Assembly (NCBI GenBank): GCA_018287875.1 | Contig: JAGVVL010000002.1 | Coordinates: 7,564,001-7,628,000, forward strand | Origin: Nigrospora sphaerica | Lineage: Eukaryota; Ascomycota; Sordariomycetes; Amphisphaeriales; Apiosporaceae | Direction: 5' to 3' | DNA: 64,000 nucleotides | Program-made: the position numbers and the translations under genes | The notes under the pieces: model-generated | Seen by the model: only the letters and a program-made list of their open reading frames with translations | What the model was told of the DNA's origin: nothing | Databases searched by the model: none | Part shown: positions 33,344-46,254 of the stretch, piece by piece | Layout of the letters: every line of letters begins with the position of its first letter | Position numbering within the stretch: the stretch's first letter is position 1

Positions 33344-33358
33344 CCCCCCCCCCCCCCC
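33344..33358. repeat. C15 homopolymer
   Basis: Fifteen consecutive C residues in the gene desert (G15 on the minus strand). It may reflect replication slippage; homopolymer length is also easily miscalled. Confidence 0.9.
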
Positions 33359-36300
33359 TTCTCCACTGGGGACGAGTTGCAGCCCCCAGTGTTTGACCCC
33401 TCAGGATGGACGTGAACACCTATGCAGTTACCCATCCGAGGGTGGGCTCGTCCGTCACGCCCTCGGCCGAGTCGTTGGACGGCAGACATCCCATCCGTCC
33501 ATGGCCCAGTTCACTATTCGCCTGGGCCCAGCGGCTCTCCGTGAAAGGGAATCATTGTCCGTCTGTCTGTCTGCATCGACAACCGAGAAGGGGGAGGGGG
33601 TGGCCAGACGGGTCCTTTCTTTTTCACCGACCGCCACCCTGCGCGACATCAACCTGGAAAGCCCTACCTGTTGGCGGAGGGGAACAAGGAGTGTGGGAGC
33701 TTTCCTATTGCGGGACAGAGGTGGGCAAGTTCCGACGTGTCCGGAGTACATGCTCCCTCGGCCCGTCCTCTTTCCATGCATAGCTGGAGCTTGGCTTCAC
33801 GATTGCTAGCCGCGTGCTGCTGGGATACCCAATCCCTCTTGGACACGGGGACTGTGTGGGTAGAGGTGGCCATGTAATAGCAAATGGCTGCCCTTCTTGA
33901 CTTCCGCATCCACTCTAGTAGAAGCCCTCGGCTTCGTACTTTGCGAGTTACGAGCCAACCTGTGAACTTGGTCATCGAGTGGGAATCGCGGCAAGGCGCA
34001 TGCGCCGTTCCCACGTACGTACGTATCTAACATCCACAGGTATGGACCTATATTTTACCAATGCGCAATCCGTGCTCATCGATTGCCGAGGCACGCGACT
34101 AGCTCAGAGACGACCCAATCAAATGGGCTATGCGCGCCCGTTTTCAAGACCCCATCGCCCATGGCCGTAATCCCTATTCGTACGGCAACTATGCAATCAG
34201 CAAAGAGAAGAAGACGAAAAAAAGGCAAGTGTCTTAGCCTGAGCCAGCAGGGGTGGCCCCTCCCCCGTTCAGCAGCGGGCCGTTGCCGTTTGCGTAATGC
34301 TATCGACAGGACCTCCTGTCCGTATACCCTGTTTCAACCGCGGGTGTGTAGTGTACAGGTCATAAAAAAAAGCCGCTCTGCTTCAGAACGTTCCGAAACG
34401 CTGTGGATGACGGACAGGGCAGCGCCCCGATGTACGTTCGGCAAATGATTACGGGCAGATGCACTTGCCTACCGAGCGGCTAGCTAGGGGCTTTTCCACC
34501 AAAGGGGGGTAAAGTATGCGCCAGTCTGGTCCTCAAGATTAGCCCAAGCACTTCGGGACCCTTCCCGAAGACAAGCGCCGCCGCCTCCGCCTAGGCTATC
34601 TACCGCTTCCTACCTACTATACGTCCGTACGTTACATCTGGTCTCTCCCCGTCCCCTTTGGGGGCCACCATGCCACTGCAAAGCAGAAAGCTACACACCA
34701 AAGAATGGTCACCCGGCCACCGGGCAAATAAGAGGCATGAGGGGGAGGGTGGTCGATGCCACGGGCTGGCCCAGTCGCGGCCGGGGCGGGCAAGCGAAAG
34801 CAGCCGGAATGGACGCGTGTGGTCCAGGGCACGTCGACGTGTTGATTGTGCCGATGAGCCTGCATGTGGCGCTAGCCCGTGGCCTGGCTGCATCAAGCAC
34901 GACGACGGCGCTGTTGATCTTTACGCGCGCAGGGCCTTTTAATTTTCGTTTGGCGAGGCAGAGCCCGGGGCAAGCAGGGTTGTCGAAAAGTACGATGCGT
35001 CAGCTCCACACAACCAACCGCCCGCCATGCGGTGGTTAACTTTACACCGTGGATGCTCCGTCGAATTGATGTCGGTACCTGAGCAGTCGGTTTCGTAGGG
35101 CCATATTGGCCGATCCTTGAACGTTTTTGCCCACATCGATAAATACAATGCGACCCCGTTGTAGATGCGCGAAAGGCCCATCAGCAGTCATATTCCCATG
35201 ACGCGTGAGCAATGTTTCTTTCTTTTGGTCCGGCCGCCGTATCATGACGACGAGCCAGGAGACGCACGCTCGTGCACCACATGGCACCACGCCCACTGAT
35301 GAGCGACATGCAGAAGGTTCCGTGGTACCAGGCGAATAGTAGGTGAGTACTGGGGGAAAAGAGGGTTCGGCCGTCTACCCGCTGCCGATCTCGGCCGTTT
35401 CCTCACACCGCGCAAAAAGTCACCCATCGAAGACGTCTCCCACGAGGACCGTCGGCCCCAAGCCCCCAGCATCGGAACACACATCGGCCACACGGGACCC
35501 CCCTCGAGCCTCCTGGACCCTCAAAAGGCCGTGGGCAGGTCGACGTCGATTCTGTAAATGCCTGCCGACGTTGGGGAGGGTTGTCGGCGAACGGGTTGAG
35601 CGAGAGCCGGGCACATCCACCTTGTGACCAGCGTCCAACGCAAAAGCGTCCGTGCCATTCCAGCTACGGACGGATTCGGACGTGATAACTGAACTCCTAA
35701 ACTTTGTCCGAGCCTGGGGGGCGTCTATGCGACGCGATAGCGCCCGCCTTGTTTTCCCCAAACGGACGTTCCGGCGTAGACAGGGCTACGTCGACACCGC
35801 CGAAACGGCAGGGCAGCTTCATCGCGTCGGGACGTGCCGCGGGCTCTCGTTTTCGGATCCCCCCCCCTTATCGGCCCTGGTTCGCTGGCCTGCCCTCCGA
35901 GGACGTGTGGCCCAAAGGCCCCGGGCCCTCGAAATCTCACGGGCCCTCAGTGACCAGGGCGGCCGGCCCCGTGGGCATCGAGTTGGGCCGCAGACGCCCC
36001 CCGGCCGGGAGACGAGGATGCAGGCCTGGCAATTTGGCTCTCGCCGTTGCAGAGAAAGACACGCAGAAGGCCTGGACGGCTGCGGCGGCGAAAAGTCCAC
36101 CAGCGACCGTTGTTGCTTCCGCCCACCCCCAAACAGTTCTGGGCAGACCCAGCGAATAAGTACTCCTGCGTACCGCGGGCCCCGACTGTACGCACCACAC
36201 TATTACACGCGAAGACAGAGGGCGGCCCGGGTATCCCGTGCCGCCCTCCTGCCACCGCTCCCGCATACCGCTCCTTCGGATTCGGCTGAATGCAACGCCG

Positions 36301-36600
36301 TCACAGCCCCGGCAGAGAGTTGCGTGTGCAAAAAGGCCCATCGAAGAAAAAAGGCCCATCTGCGATGGGACCGTGGACTGTCGATCTCAATTCCATGTTT
36401 GGTGATTGGTCACTTTATGTTTGCGAGGTCTGCTGTAGGGCTTGGCGCAGCGCATCTATGCGCGCTCCGTATTTCGCCATCCTTCCCCTATGTGTGTTCC
36501 GTACGAAGCCCGGCACGGGCGATCAGGGGTGACAAAACCCGTAGAACACGAGGTAACATGGTCTCAACGAGTGGATGTGTAGGCTCGAAAGGGAAGTTTC

Positions 36601-36795
36601 GTTGTCGTTGCTGTTATTGTCGTTGTTGTTATTGTCGTTGTTGTTATTGTCGTTGTTGTTATTGTCGTTGTTGTTATTGTCGTTGTTGTTATTGTCGTTG
36701 TTGTTATTGTCGTTGTTGTTATTGTCGTTGTTGTTATTGTCGTTGTTGTTATTGTCGTTGTTGTTATTGTCGTTGCTGTTACTGTCGTTGCTGTT
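36601..36795. repeat. 15-bp minisatellite, about 13 units
   Basis: The unit ATTGTCGTTGTTGTT is repeated ten times without change from 36616 to 36765, flanked by three variant units (36601-36615, 36766-36780, 36781-36795). Because 15 is divisible by three, the array is open in several frames on both strands and creates spurious Leu/Ser- and Cys-rich frames on plus and a Thr/Ile-rich frame on minus. Confidence 0.97.
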
Positions 36796-37280
36796 CTTGT
36801 GCTCGCTGCCTCACCTCTTGGGACTGCGTTATTTACCTTGGATCGGCATGGATCAACGGCAATCAGCAAAAGGAAACACATAACGGTAAAAATGGCCCGA
36901 TAAGGCGACCGAGACCCTACAGTAGTCCATACGCTAACACGGTGCAGTTTCCGCAGTGAGGTGGTCCTCCCCACCGTCGCCGGCTTGCTAGTGATGCTGG
37001 TGACAGAAGCGCGCGTTTATTTATTAGCCCTAGTAGACGGGCCTTTTCTGTCCGGGTATGGCGATGGTAAGGCTGCGGAGGAGGTTGGGCCTCGATGGCT
37101 GTCAGACTGTCACTCACTGCTCTCAGTCACAATAGCGCGAGCCCAGATCGATCGTATCTGGCTCCCTAGCCGGCCCTCATATCCTGGCCACATATTGGAC
37201 TATGGCGTCGCCATGGCCGTCTTTGTCAGTCGTCACCTTCAGTACATGAAAGAACAAAGCTCATGACGCACCCGAGGGAA

Positions 37281-37304
37281 GGGGGGGGGGGGGGGGGGGG
37301 GGGG
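37281..37304. repeat. G24 homopolymer
   Basis: Twenty-four consecutive G residues, about 330 bp beyond the stop codon of the minus-strand flavoprotein gene. On the sense strand of that gene it reads as C24. Its exact length is uncertain in any assembly. Confidence 0.9.
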
Positions 37305-37632
37305 CGAAATGTAGGCGGTGGCTCTCTGCCCACCCTCTCCCTTTCCCCATGCAGCCCCCATCGGCATGATATAATGAACACGCAACGTGCGTCGTCGGCC
37401 AAGAGCACCACCGTGGATAAGTCCAGTTGGGGAGTGTACACCATCATCAGCCTCGCGCCGCAGTTCCATCGGAGCCATCGGCGGCCTGGGTCGGATCAAA
37501 TAGTACGCCCGGCAAACGAAAAGGGCGACTGGTTGATGTTCACTCTATTGCTATACCGTAGCCTTGCTCCGGTAAAACCGGCCAGGCAGGCTTCTGGAAT
37601 CAGGGTGCATGAACCAGAGCGTCGGAAACTAC

Positions 37633-38877
37633 CTATGGCCAAATCTCCGTCTGTTCCCAACCGCCAACAATGTCGCTCCCTTGTGCCACGCCGCCCGAGG
37701 CGGCTCGATATAGCCACCGTCGAGGCTTTTCGGGGTCGGAAAGGTCGGTCTGGTCGACCTCGAAGGGCACGATAACCACGACCCTGAAGTTGTTGCGGGC
37801 AACCTCGTCTTCTATATCGGTGACTTTCTGGCCGAGGCCAAGCTCGTCGCGGGCGCCCGCCATGATGGGGGTGCCAGGCGGAGGGTTCCGGAACGATCCT
37901 CTGCCATGATCCAGAGTCAGTGGTTTCCGAAACTAATGGCACACGGGGATGTCGCTTACCGCATGCCGGGGCTGAGGTTCCCAAAGTATGCGGCAACCTC
38001 TCGTCCGAAGCTCCAGTGGTCATCCTTGGCGGCATCCTCCCCCCTCCTTCTCATTCGCTGCAAGAGGGCGGCCTGGGTGGCTTTGCCTTCGTCGGAGCGC
38101 TCGATGTCGGGCCCCACCACGTACGCCTTGCCACGAATCCTCCACTGCACCATCGGCTCTTTTGCCCACTTGGAGATGGAAAGGTTAGTAATCTCATTTC
38201 TCCGGGAATGGGCGTGGGGTTGGATGGGGTGGCGCTGTTTCAACGCGGGCACACGGGCGCGAGGGGCTAATCAAAAGCCATCCGATGACCTAGGCCGGGG
38301 GAAATGAAGAGCTGTCGGGGTCTGTCGGGGAGGTCGGGGATTCGACAAGATCACCTGCACTTACGAAGACTGCCTCCACGGGCCCCCCACCTCCGGACCC
38401 GGTGTAAGCACTGGTGTCATGGGCGCCCCCCACGGCTTCAGCAGCTACATCCAACTCGTTCTCCCACAGCTCGGCCATCTTCTCCATGCGTACGTCGGTG
38501 GTGAAGGTAGGCATGTCGGACTCGTACCAATCGGGGTTCAACTCCGCCTGGTTCTTAGGGTTGACGGGGAGCGACGCCCATAGCCCACGAAAGATGCATG
38601 TCCGCGCCCGTGGGGTAATGCGCGACCCCTTTCCGTCGTCGAGCCCAAACCCCGACGAGGCCGGCACGCGTCGGATCGTGCCCAGCGTGAATTCCGGCGG
38701 CTGCATGGCCGCAACGTGCTCGGCAAAAAGACGACGCCAGGGGGCCGCTTCGCCCGCGGCTGCGTCGCCGCTCTTTGCCGCCGTCGACATGGGGCGCGCC
38801 GTGGTCTGAGACGCGAGTTGCGCGATACGCAGACAAATCCTGGAGTGCGGATGCCGAGGGATTCTCGGCTGGAGCAT
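37633..38877 (-). CDS. Pyridoxamine-5'-phosphate-oxidase-like flavoprotein (Alr4036 type)
   Basis: Three minus-strand exons (38877-38365, 38168-37960, 37900-37633) give 329 residues. The N terminus (MLQPRIPRHPHSRICLRI) is basic and could be a mitochondrial presequence; a second in-frame ATG (MSTAAKSGD, 38790) would give a cytosolic form. The core fits the FMN-binding split-barrel fold: APWRRLFAEHVAAM, FTLGTIRR, RARTCIFRGLW, FTTDVRMEKMAELWEN, then after splicing WAKEPMVQWRIRGKAYVVG and a C terminus with FRVVVIVPFEVDQTDL and RRWLYRA. This matches my knowledge of the Alr4036-type pyridoxamine-phosphate-oxidase-like family. The substrate is unproven; true vitamin B6 oxidase activity should not be assumed. 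Intron 1 (196 nt, TACTAAC branch site) is longer than most here. Confidence 0.87.
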
Positions 38878-41602
38878 TCGAACGAGGCTGCGAGTCAGTG
38901 CCTCGGTGTTCTTAATCTCCCTTGCTTGGGTTGGGTTCGCCCGCGTCCTGAGATATCGAGTATTTTCAACTGTCGACGCGGCGCCGCCCAAAAGCTCGCG
39001 TGAAGTGGTGATTCACCAATGGTTACATGCAAATGTGTACTAGCCTCGCGATGGGGCGGAATGGATACTGCGGCTCTTGGCCCGATGACGTCATACCGCG
39101 CCCTGCAGCTACCCCATGCAGCGCAACCGTAATCGTGAGTGAAAGACATGTTCGCATGGGAACTCGGGCGCGCCGGCGGGGTTGGGGTTACGAAGCGCGG
39201 CCGAAGCACAACCAGCGGCCGGCAGCACGTCTGGGGAACATGCATCCGTGGCGAGGTTGCGACGGCAGTGAGGTTATGAAGTACCTACATTGTAGGCATG
39301 GGCAAATGGCAACCAGCTACCTATCCAATAGCCATACTGCCGGGCCCGGTTCGCCTCGAATCAGTCCAGCCGATGATGGCAAAAGGCAAGCCCCCCTCCT
39401 TGGGACCTCTTTGCCTCCCCTCGCTCTTGCCTGGCCCGCTCACACCGGCCAAGGACGGTCAGGTGCCTAGCCGGCGTCGACGCATCTTTGTGATTGGCAC
39501 GCCTGTCAGGTGCTGGAAACCAAGCGGCCGAGGAAGCATGGCAACGCGTTTCGGACGCCGAGGGCATGCCTCCCCGCATAGATACGTCTCCAGATTGAAA
39601 GGTAATAGCGCGAGATGCGACCTCGGAATGAGCCCGCTCCTCCTTCGCAGGGATCGTTGTCCAGTCTTTTGGCACACCGCAATGCGGACGCTGGGGGAAA
39701 GTCTGTGGAGTTCCCCGAACAAGTCGGCATGCCAGCCCTTTCACGCCCACGGCTGTTGTTGGGAAGGGCCGAATACACCCGAGGGGTCCTCGAAGTCGCA
39801 CCGAGCCCGAGCCAATCTGAATCTCGCCTAAGACAGAGGTCGACTTCTCAACTGCACCATGTCGGTGGGGCTCTGCGCGACCCGGGTCCATAACACATGC
39901 AGACTTTTGCGAACCTGACATCATACCTTAGCACCCTTCAATAAAACACAGCACATCCAGGGCCCTGCCGCGGATGGGCTCGCCAGCCGCCAAGGCCATC
40001 CTAGGCTCTCGCGGTGGATTTGTGCGTGTGGGTATGGGTGCCATGTTTAACGCAAACTCAACTCGTCCGGCGCAGGCGTAGGCCAAGGCACGCCGTCCGA
40101 CATCCGCCGTCGGCAATGGCATGTTGCCGCCTGCCGAGCCTGCGTGCTGAAGATCGCAACAGAAGCGCACCCGAAAGCGGGCAGGCCGAGCCGGTCGTTT
40201 GGGCTTGGCGGTTACAAGCCCTGGGCAACGCCGGAGAAGTGATTCCTGAGCTCTCCAAGCCCGGTGATAGGAAGAAACAAGCCCCTTAGACCGCGCCTTG
40301 GAAACGCTTCATGTTCGCGTATCCACACCGGGCGAGCGGGCGAGCGGGCGAGGGGGCATACAGCTTGGCCGCGGCTTGGCCGCAACTTGGCGACTGATGA
40401 CCGGCGGTTTTTTATCTACCTCTGCATGGCTACGGCGGCGCGTCGTCTGGGCAGGCCGTCGGGGACGGTGGACTCGCAGTGGTTGGGAGCGCTGGCTCGA
40501 TGGGGCCCACAGGGAGGTCGGCTGGTCGTATTATTGGGGGTCAGGAGGCGGAGACGGTGTGAAAGACCCCAAGGGCCCTGGGACCAGCTGGTGGTGTCAA
40601 ATACGGCAAGGTTGTGTGTGGTCTCTCTGTCTGCCCGCCTGCATTATGCATGCATGGAGGGCCACATAGGGCGATGGCTGGGAGCAGGTCTCCTGCTAAC
40701 ATGGCCACTACGAAATAGTACGGAGCCTCGAGGAGCCACGGACCGGCATTGGCGGCTCCAGCCGGGCCACCAAAACCGGCAACACGGCTGGTGATTAGAG
40801 GTAGGGACGGACAACCTGCAACCCTCGCGCGGTTTGGGGCTCATGAGTAGCGACGGGTGATGGGCTAAAACGGGCAGAGGCGGACGAACGGCATGGTGCC
40901 CACGCCAAAAACCCACGTTACGGGAAACGCATGCACCAGATTCCGCATCGTGGTATTTTAAAATGGGGATTGCCTTCGCTCGTCAGGGGAAGGACCACCT
41001 ACGCCATCTGGCATACGGCCGCCTCCACCGCAGGGCCGTTCTGGCCTTATCCCCTCACTTTTCCTTCCCTCTTTCGCCCTCCGCAAATCAAGGCCTCGTC
41101 GTCCGTTCCGCCCGGGGCAGCGGTGGACCTGTGGGCCCCACAGTTCCGGCGGTACGTCGGTGTCAAGGTACCCTTTTGCTTGGCGCTCCGCGATCTGCCT
41201 CCAACCTGCCAACAACCTTCTCGTCCGCTCGGTCCATCCCCCAGTTGCCACTCCACATGCTGTCCTGCGCGGGTTGCGCTGGTTTTGCTGGTTGCTGGTT
41301 GCGCCTGGTGTGCGTGGGTTGGCCAAGGCTTTCCGTGGCCCGCAATGACTCGGTTTTGCCCATTCCCTTTCTTGTCCTCGACTATACCGGTGGGCCGCAA
41401 TGACGTTGCCTTAGAAATCTCTTATCCCGACTTCTCCACGGGCCCAAAGCATGGCGCCGTCTTGAGAGGACCCTGGGGACAGGCCAACGCCTAGTCGCCC
41501 AGCCCGGCCTCGACTTGTATATATAATGGGACCTGGGGTCCCCAAGTAGGCCGTTCTAGTTGTCCCTTATCCACCACCATCGAGCGCTCGAGTCTCGCCA
41601 AA
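38878..41602. promoter_or_regulatory. Divergent promoter region flavoprotein/sugar transporter
   Basis: A 2.7-kb spacer between two divergent start codons. It contains a short tandem repeat (GGGCGAGC-type, about three units near 40328-40350) and, close to the transporter, a TATA box. CTGGGG sequences near 41473 and 41532 fit the fungal CreA motif SYGGRG, but that motif is short and common. Overlapping open frames are not credible genes. Confidence 0.5.
41518..41526 (+). promoter_or_regulatory. TATA box of the sugar transporter gene
   Basis: TATATATAA stands 77 bp before the ATG at 41603, in an otherwise GC-rich region. The position and strength suggest a regulated, highly expressed promoter with a short leader. 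Confidence 0.6.
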
Positions 41603-43296
41603 ATGATTCGCACCGGTGCTAAAGACAACGAGGCCGGAGTGCCCACCTACTGGGGCACCTCCGGCAAGACGCTCCAGCGGATGATCACGGCCGTGGCCAC
41701 GACTGATTTCCTGCTCTTCGGCTACGATCAGGGTGTTATGGCCGGTATCATCTCGGCCCCGGCCTTCGTCCACGACTTCCCCGAGGTTGACGGCGACCGC
41801 ACCTACGAAGGTTTCGTGACCGCCATCTACGCCGTCGGCTGTTTCCTCGGCGCCGCCTTCATCATGATGTTCGGCGATCGTCTCGGTCGCCGCAACTGTA
41901 TCTTCCTCGGCGCCTCCGTCATGGTTATCGGTGTTATCATTCAGATCGCCTCCGTTCCTCCCTCGAGTGGTGCCACGGCACAGTTCATCATAGGAAGATG
42001 CATAACAGGAGTATGTTGCTGTCCCCCGGACCCCGGCCTCCCGTTCTCGGCCTCGCACTAACAGGCCCCCCGCAGGTTGGAAACGGCATCAACACCTCGA
42101 CGATTCCCACCTACCAAGCCGAATGTTGCCCGCCTCACAACCGCGGAAAGCTCATTTGCATTGAGGGCGGCAACGTCGCCATCGGCAGCTTGATCGCCTA
42201 CTGGATCGACTATGGCTGCACCTACGGACCCGACAAGTTCACATGGCGCTTCCCCATCGCTTTCCAGTGTGCCTTTGCTTTCGTCGTCTTGGTGCTGATG
42301 TTGCGGCTTCCCGAGTCGCCGCGTTGGCTCCTGACCAAGAACCGGGTCGAAGACGCCGCCACGGTAATCGCGGCCCTGGAGAACGGAAAGCGTGACGACA
42401 TGCACGTGCAGGAGAGACTCGGCGGCTTCATGGACGCTCTCCGTGCCACCGGCCACCCCGGCGGCGACACCCCCATAAAGGAGCTCATCACCAACGGCCG
42501 CACGCAGCACCTGCGCCGTCTCCTCCTCGGCGCCGGCTCCCAGATGATGCAGCAGCTGTCCGGTTGCAACGCTGTCATTTACTACTTCCCCATTCTGTGC
42601 CAGGGCGTCCTCGGTACCAGCCACAACCTGGCCCTGCTGCTCGGCGGAATCAACATGGTGGTCTACGCCATCTTCGCCACCACGTCGTGGTTCGCCGTCG
42701 AGCGTCTGGGTCGCCGCAAGCTGTTCTTCATTGGCACTATTGGACAGTGTCTGTCCATGGTCCTGACCTTCGGCGCGCTGATCCCCGGCGGCGAGGGCCC
42801 GGGCAAGGGCGCGGCCGTCGGTCTGTTCACCTACATTGCCTTTTTCGGCGCCACCTGGTTGCCCCTTCCCTGGCTGTACCCGGCCGAGATCAACCCGATG
42901 AAGACGCGCGCCAAGGCCAACGCCGTCTCCACGACGCAGAACTGGCTGTGGAACTTCTTCATCGTCATGATCACGCCTGTGCTGATCGAGCAGATCAGCT
43001 GGGGCACGTACCTCTTCTTCGCCGTGCTCAACGCCATCTTCCTGCCCATCATCTACTTCTTCTACCCCGAGACGGCGGGTCGTAGCCTTGAGGAGATTGA
43101 CATCATCTTCGCCAAGGGCTTCGATGAGAACATCAGCTACGTTCGGGCGGCTCAGCTTCTGCCCAAGATGACCGACGCCGAGGTGCACGCCTGGGCCCGC
43201 GATAACGGCCTCAGCAGCGACGACGACAAGCCGCGCGTCTCGCAAAAGGAGGGAGACATCGGCGACCACGCCATGAACAACGGTCTGATCGTCTAA
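41603..43296 (+). CDS. MFS sugar transporter (sugar porter family)
   Basis: Two exons (41603-42010, 42076-43296; 65-nt intron) give 542 residues, normal for fungal sugar porters with twelve membrane helices. Signature motifs: FGYDQGVMAGI in helix 1, GDRLGRRN between helices 2 and 3, GRCITGVGNG (which spans the splice junction), PESPRWLL after helix 6, QQLSGCNAVIYY in helix 7, RLGRRKLF in the loop between helices 8 and 9, and PETAGRSLEEID after helix 12. This defines the sugar porter branch of the major facilitator superfamily, in the plasma membrane, usually proton symport or facilitated diffusion of mono- or disaccharides. The exact sugar cannot be read. High GC3 codon use suggests strong expression. 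The upstream TATA box and CreA-like motifs would fit carbon regulation. Confidence 0.95.
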
Positions 43297-46254
43297 GCGG
43301 CCGGCCACTACGATCTTGCTGTTTCGCATTAGAGATTTGCGACGCGACAACTTATGATATCATGTCGAAATTGGCGCGGCATAATCGACGCTTCGCTGCA
43401 TGGGCTTTGTTTCCTCGACCACACAAGGGACAATAGACGCTAGGGTTATTGCAATGGTCCGGCATTTTCCCCCAGCATGATTGCGTTTTTTTTGGTTTTT
43501 TTTTTACGTTATAAGATACCACACATTGCACGTTTGAGTATGAGCATACTACCAGGGATAGATAGGATATTCCGCAATGAAATGATTCCCCAACAAACAA
43601 ACTTTATACTGGTTCCGTTTTCTCTCTTCGCCTTTCGGATGCTAACACTAACGGACAAGGTTTCATTGGACGGGCGGCCGAAGGATTGACGTGCGGCGAT
43701 CACCCCCTCCCCCCCCCCAGACAGCTCTTGTGACGATACGCCGTCCCAAAGCCGAACGCCTCCGGGCGACTTACGCGTAGCTGACGACCACCCGGAGGCG
43801 CCCGGTCAATGCCCGTGCAGTTTATAGGATACATTGGGATAGCGTTTACGCTACCGGGTACGGACCCGCTTTAGAACGGCGATCAAACCCATCGACTAAC
43901 CCAATATTTGCAAACCCCCGGTCTCTTTTGGTCTCCAGTACGGAGTCCCGAGCGCGTGGGCCGTCGCCCGTCGTCGATTGGCAATCCATCTACGTAGAAA
44001 TACGCCTCCCCCCGGGGAGCCCGGCTAAAGAACTGGGGATTTCCTCAGCCTGCGGTGACTCGCGCGGGGCGCAACAACCATGGAGGAAACCACAAAGTTG
44101 AGTCAGGGCGGGCGGCGAGGGAGGCGAACGGAAAACATGGCCCCCCTTACAAGGAGGTCGATTGCTTTTCGCCTCTTGGTTCCTTGCCGTACCTGACTGA
44201 CACTGGCGCTAATCAATCACCGCGAAATCACGATGGTCAGGGGGTGCATGTGGAAGGCTGGACGGCGCAATCCACCTCCTCCTTCGTGCGACCAGGGGGG
44301 GTGAGGGAGGAATGGCAAGTCAGGGAAGCTCCACCGTGACGGACGGCGATGACGTGGGAAGCGGGTTTTTCGGAGGCATGGGGCAGAGATCTATCTCCCC
44401 CCATGTCATCCTACGATGTTCCTATCAGTCCCGGCTCTTGTTAGCCCTGGTGCTTGTTTCTGCCTTACCTGCTGCGTCTGGGCCGGGCTGCGTGTTTTTT
44501 TGGCTGATGCGGGCGGGGCGGGGCCCCGGAAAGGGAGGGGTACGAACTTCCAAATGCACAGCTGGAGGAATGGATGGCGGGTGGAGAGGACCCGGTCTGG
44601 GCTTTTTTCTTTCGTAAGCTGGCGAACTGCTTGGCATTTACGGAAGGAAATACATGACAGGGCGCGCGGCAGGCCACTGCTGCTTCCCACCGCAAAGAAC
44701 GTCGTCGTCATCTACGCAGGTCCATGTCCAGGCCCAGGACAGGCTCTCTTGCCTTCCGTGCCTTTTATTCCATTGACGTGCCCCGTATTGTCGTCGCTTT
44801 TGCGTTCCAACATGACGACCGGAGGGGCAACACACCCTCCCCCGACGTCATGGGCGCAACTCGCCGAGCTTCAGGGACGCGACAACGAGCGCCGCCCGGA
44901 CGTCCCGGTTGCTTGACTGCTGTCACCCGTCGTCGTCAGCGATATGTTGGTAACAGCAGCTGTTCCGGTTCACTCGGGGGTGCAGACAGGGAGAAAGCAA
45001 TAAGGGATCCGACGGAGCACCCCCTTCTTCTCCACCACCGATCCTGTCGATCCCATGCAAGGCAGGCAGTTTTTCTCGCCTATAACGGTACTGTACCGCC
45101 TGGTTGGCTGTCCGCTGACCTCACACAAACTGTCTCCCTCTCTCTTCGATGGTACGCGCGCTCGCGCAATGGCGTTTGATCATTCCGCGGCGCCGCCTTG
45201 CAATATATTCTTTCCAGCATATAAGGGCTTCACTGGTGAAGAAGTTGTCGGTGCACGCAGCATCTACTAACGGCTACCAATTTGCAGCCTGAGTCTGGTC
45301 CCGCCAGTTTGGTGGTAGCGTGGGCGGCTGGAAACCGGGTCCCGAGACCAAGGACGTCTGCTGGCATCGGTGCCGTTCCCCGTCGATCATGCCATGGCAA
45401 AACCAACCCTCCGATAGCTTAGTGGCTACGGTGTGTTGTCTGCCGGTCGGAGACCCGTGGACGTGTGATGTGATGCTGCTCGTGTGCAAGCTCTGGGCGG
45501 CAGCAGGTCCTGCAACACACCAAACAGGCGAGGCTGGGAGGGACGGCGCCCTCCCGCTGGAATGTGCTTTGGCTGCCTACAGGCGGGATGCAGGCCGCAC
45601 CTTATCAATGCTGGTACCCTGCCACCGTATCCAAGCCTGGTCGGTTACACGAATACCGTGCAAATTACTGTCGAGGGAAAAGCTCATCCCAAATTACGCC
45701 ATCAGCCCTCGGTATACTCGTCCGATGCCATCTGCGCTTGCGAGGTCCGATCGAGCGACTGAAACCGCGTCTCGCTTCCGGTGGGCGCACGCCCCAAAGT
45801 CTGTCTAAAGGGGAATTCGACGGCGAGCAGAAGTCCCTCTCCCGTTCGTGGGCGGGATTACAAGCTGGGGGCAAACAAGAGTGTGCGCATTGTGGCCATC
45901 TATCTCTCAAAAATAACGCCTCGTGAAGTGTCTCCTGTCTGCGCCAGAACTTGCAGGTGTCGTAAAGGGGCCCCGCCACAGCGCAGCAAACATTCTGCCT
46001 GCCTATTCTCGGCCAACTGCAGAGTCCTTGCATGCATACCATCCAACAGTCAACGATGGGCCTGTCTCCCCTCCAAGGGCGACAGCCTCCTCTGTCCCCT
46101 CACTACACCGCCGGAATTTCGGACGCTGGCAGCTTCCCCCACTCGCTTCTGTGCTCGCCTGCTCTGCCCTTCTTCAATCCACTGCTCGTCACGTTGAGAA
46201 ACCCGTGCCCCCTTATCTGACGTTACCTCGTGCCGATGCAGCATCATCGCCGCC
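43297..46254. other. Intergenic region
   Basis: The first 400 bases are AT-rich with T runs (43487-43504) and are probably the 3' region of the transporter. The remainder is GC-rich with C/G tracts and overlapping short open frames. I see no gene or RNA. The last few hundred bases must hold the promoter of the 46255 gene. Confidence 0.55.

Larger units (their letters stand above)
31443..37632. other. 6.2-kb gene desert
   Basis: The largest stretch without a supported gene. It holds a GTC/TTC trinucleotide repeat (31841-31937), a perfect 14-bp inverted repeat (32578-32611), a C15 run, an ACGT-repeat palindrome (34013-34024), a 15-bp minisatellite and a G24 run, most listed separately. No open frame has a domain, a plausible splice partner or good codon character. 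The frame from about 35652 to 36959 is open mainly because the minisatellite has no stops. Confidence 0.6.

Noticed and set aside
35652..36959. A 435-codon plus-strand frame with a Cys/Tyr/Arg repeat region
   Set aside because: It is open because the 15-bp minisatellite contains no stops in this frame; the rest has random composition, and the same DNA gives equally open Leu/Ser and Thr/Ile frames.
37263..37775. 170-codon plus-strand frame
   Set aside because: It runs through the G24 tract as poly-Gly and lies antisense to the last exon of the flavoprotein gene.
39298..39924. Antiparallel frames of 177 and 187 codons
   Set aside because: They are mirror open frames on both strands in the promoter region between two genes; neither has coding character.
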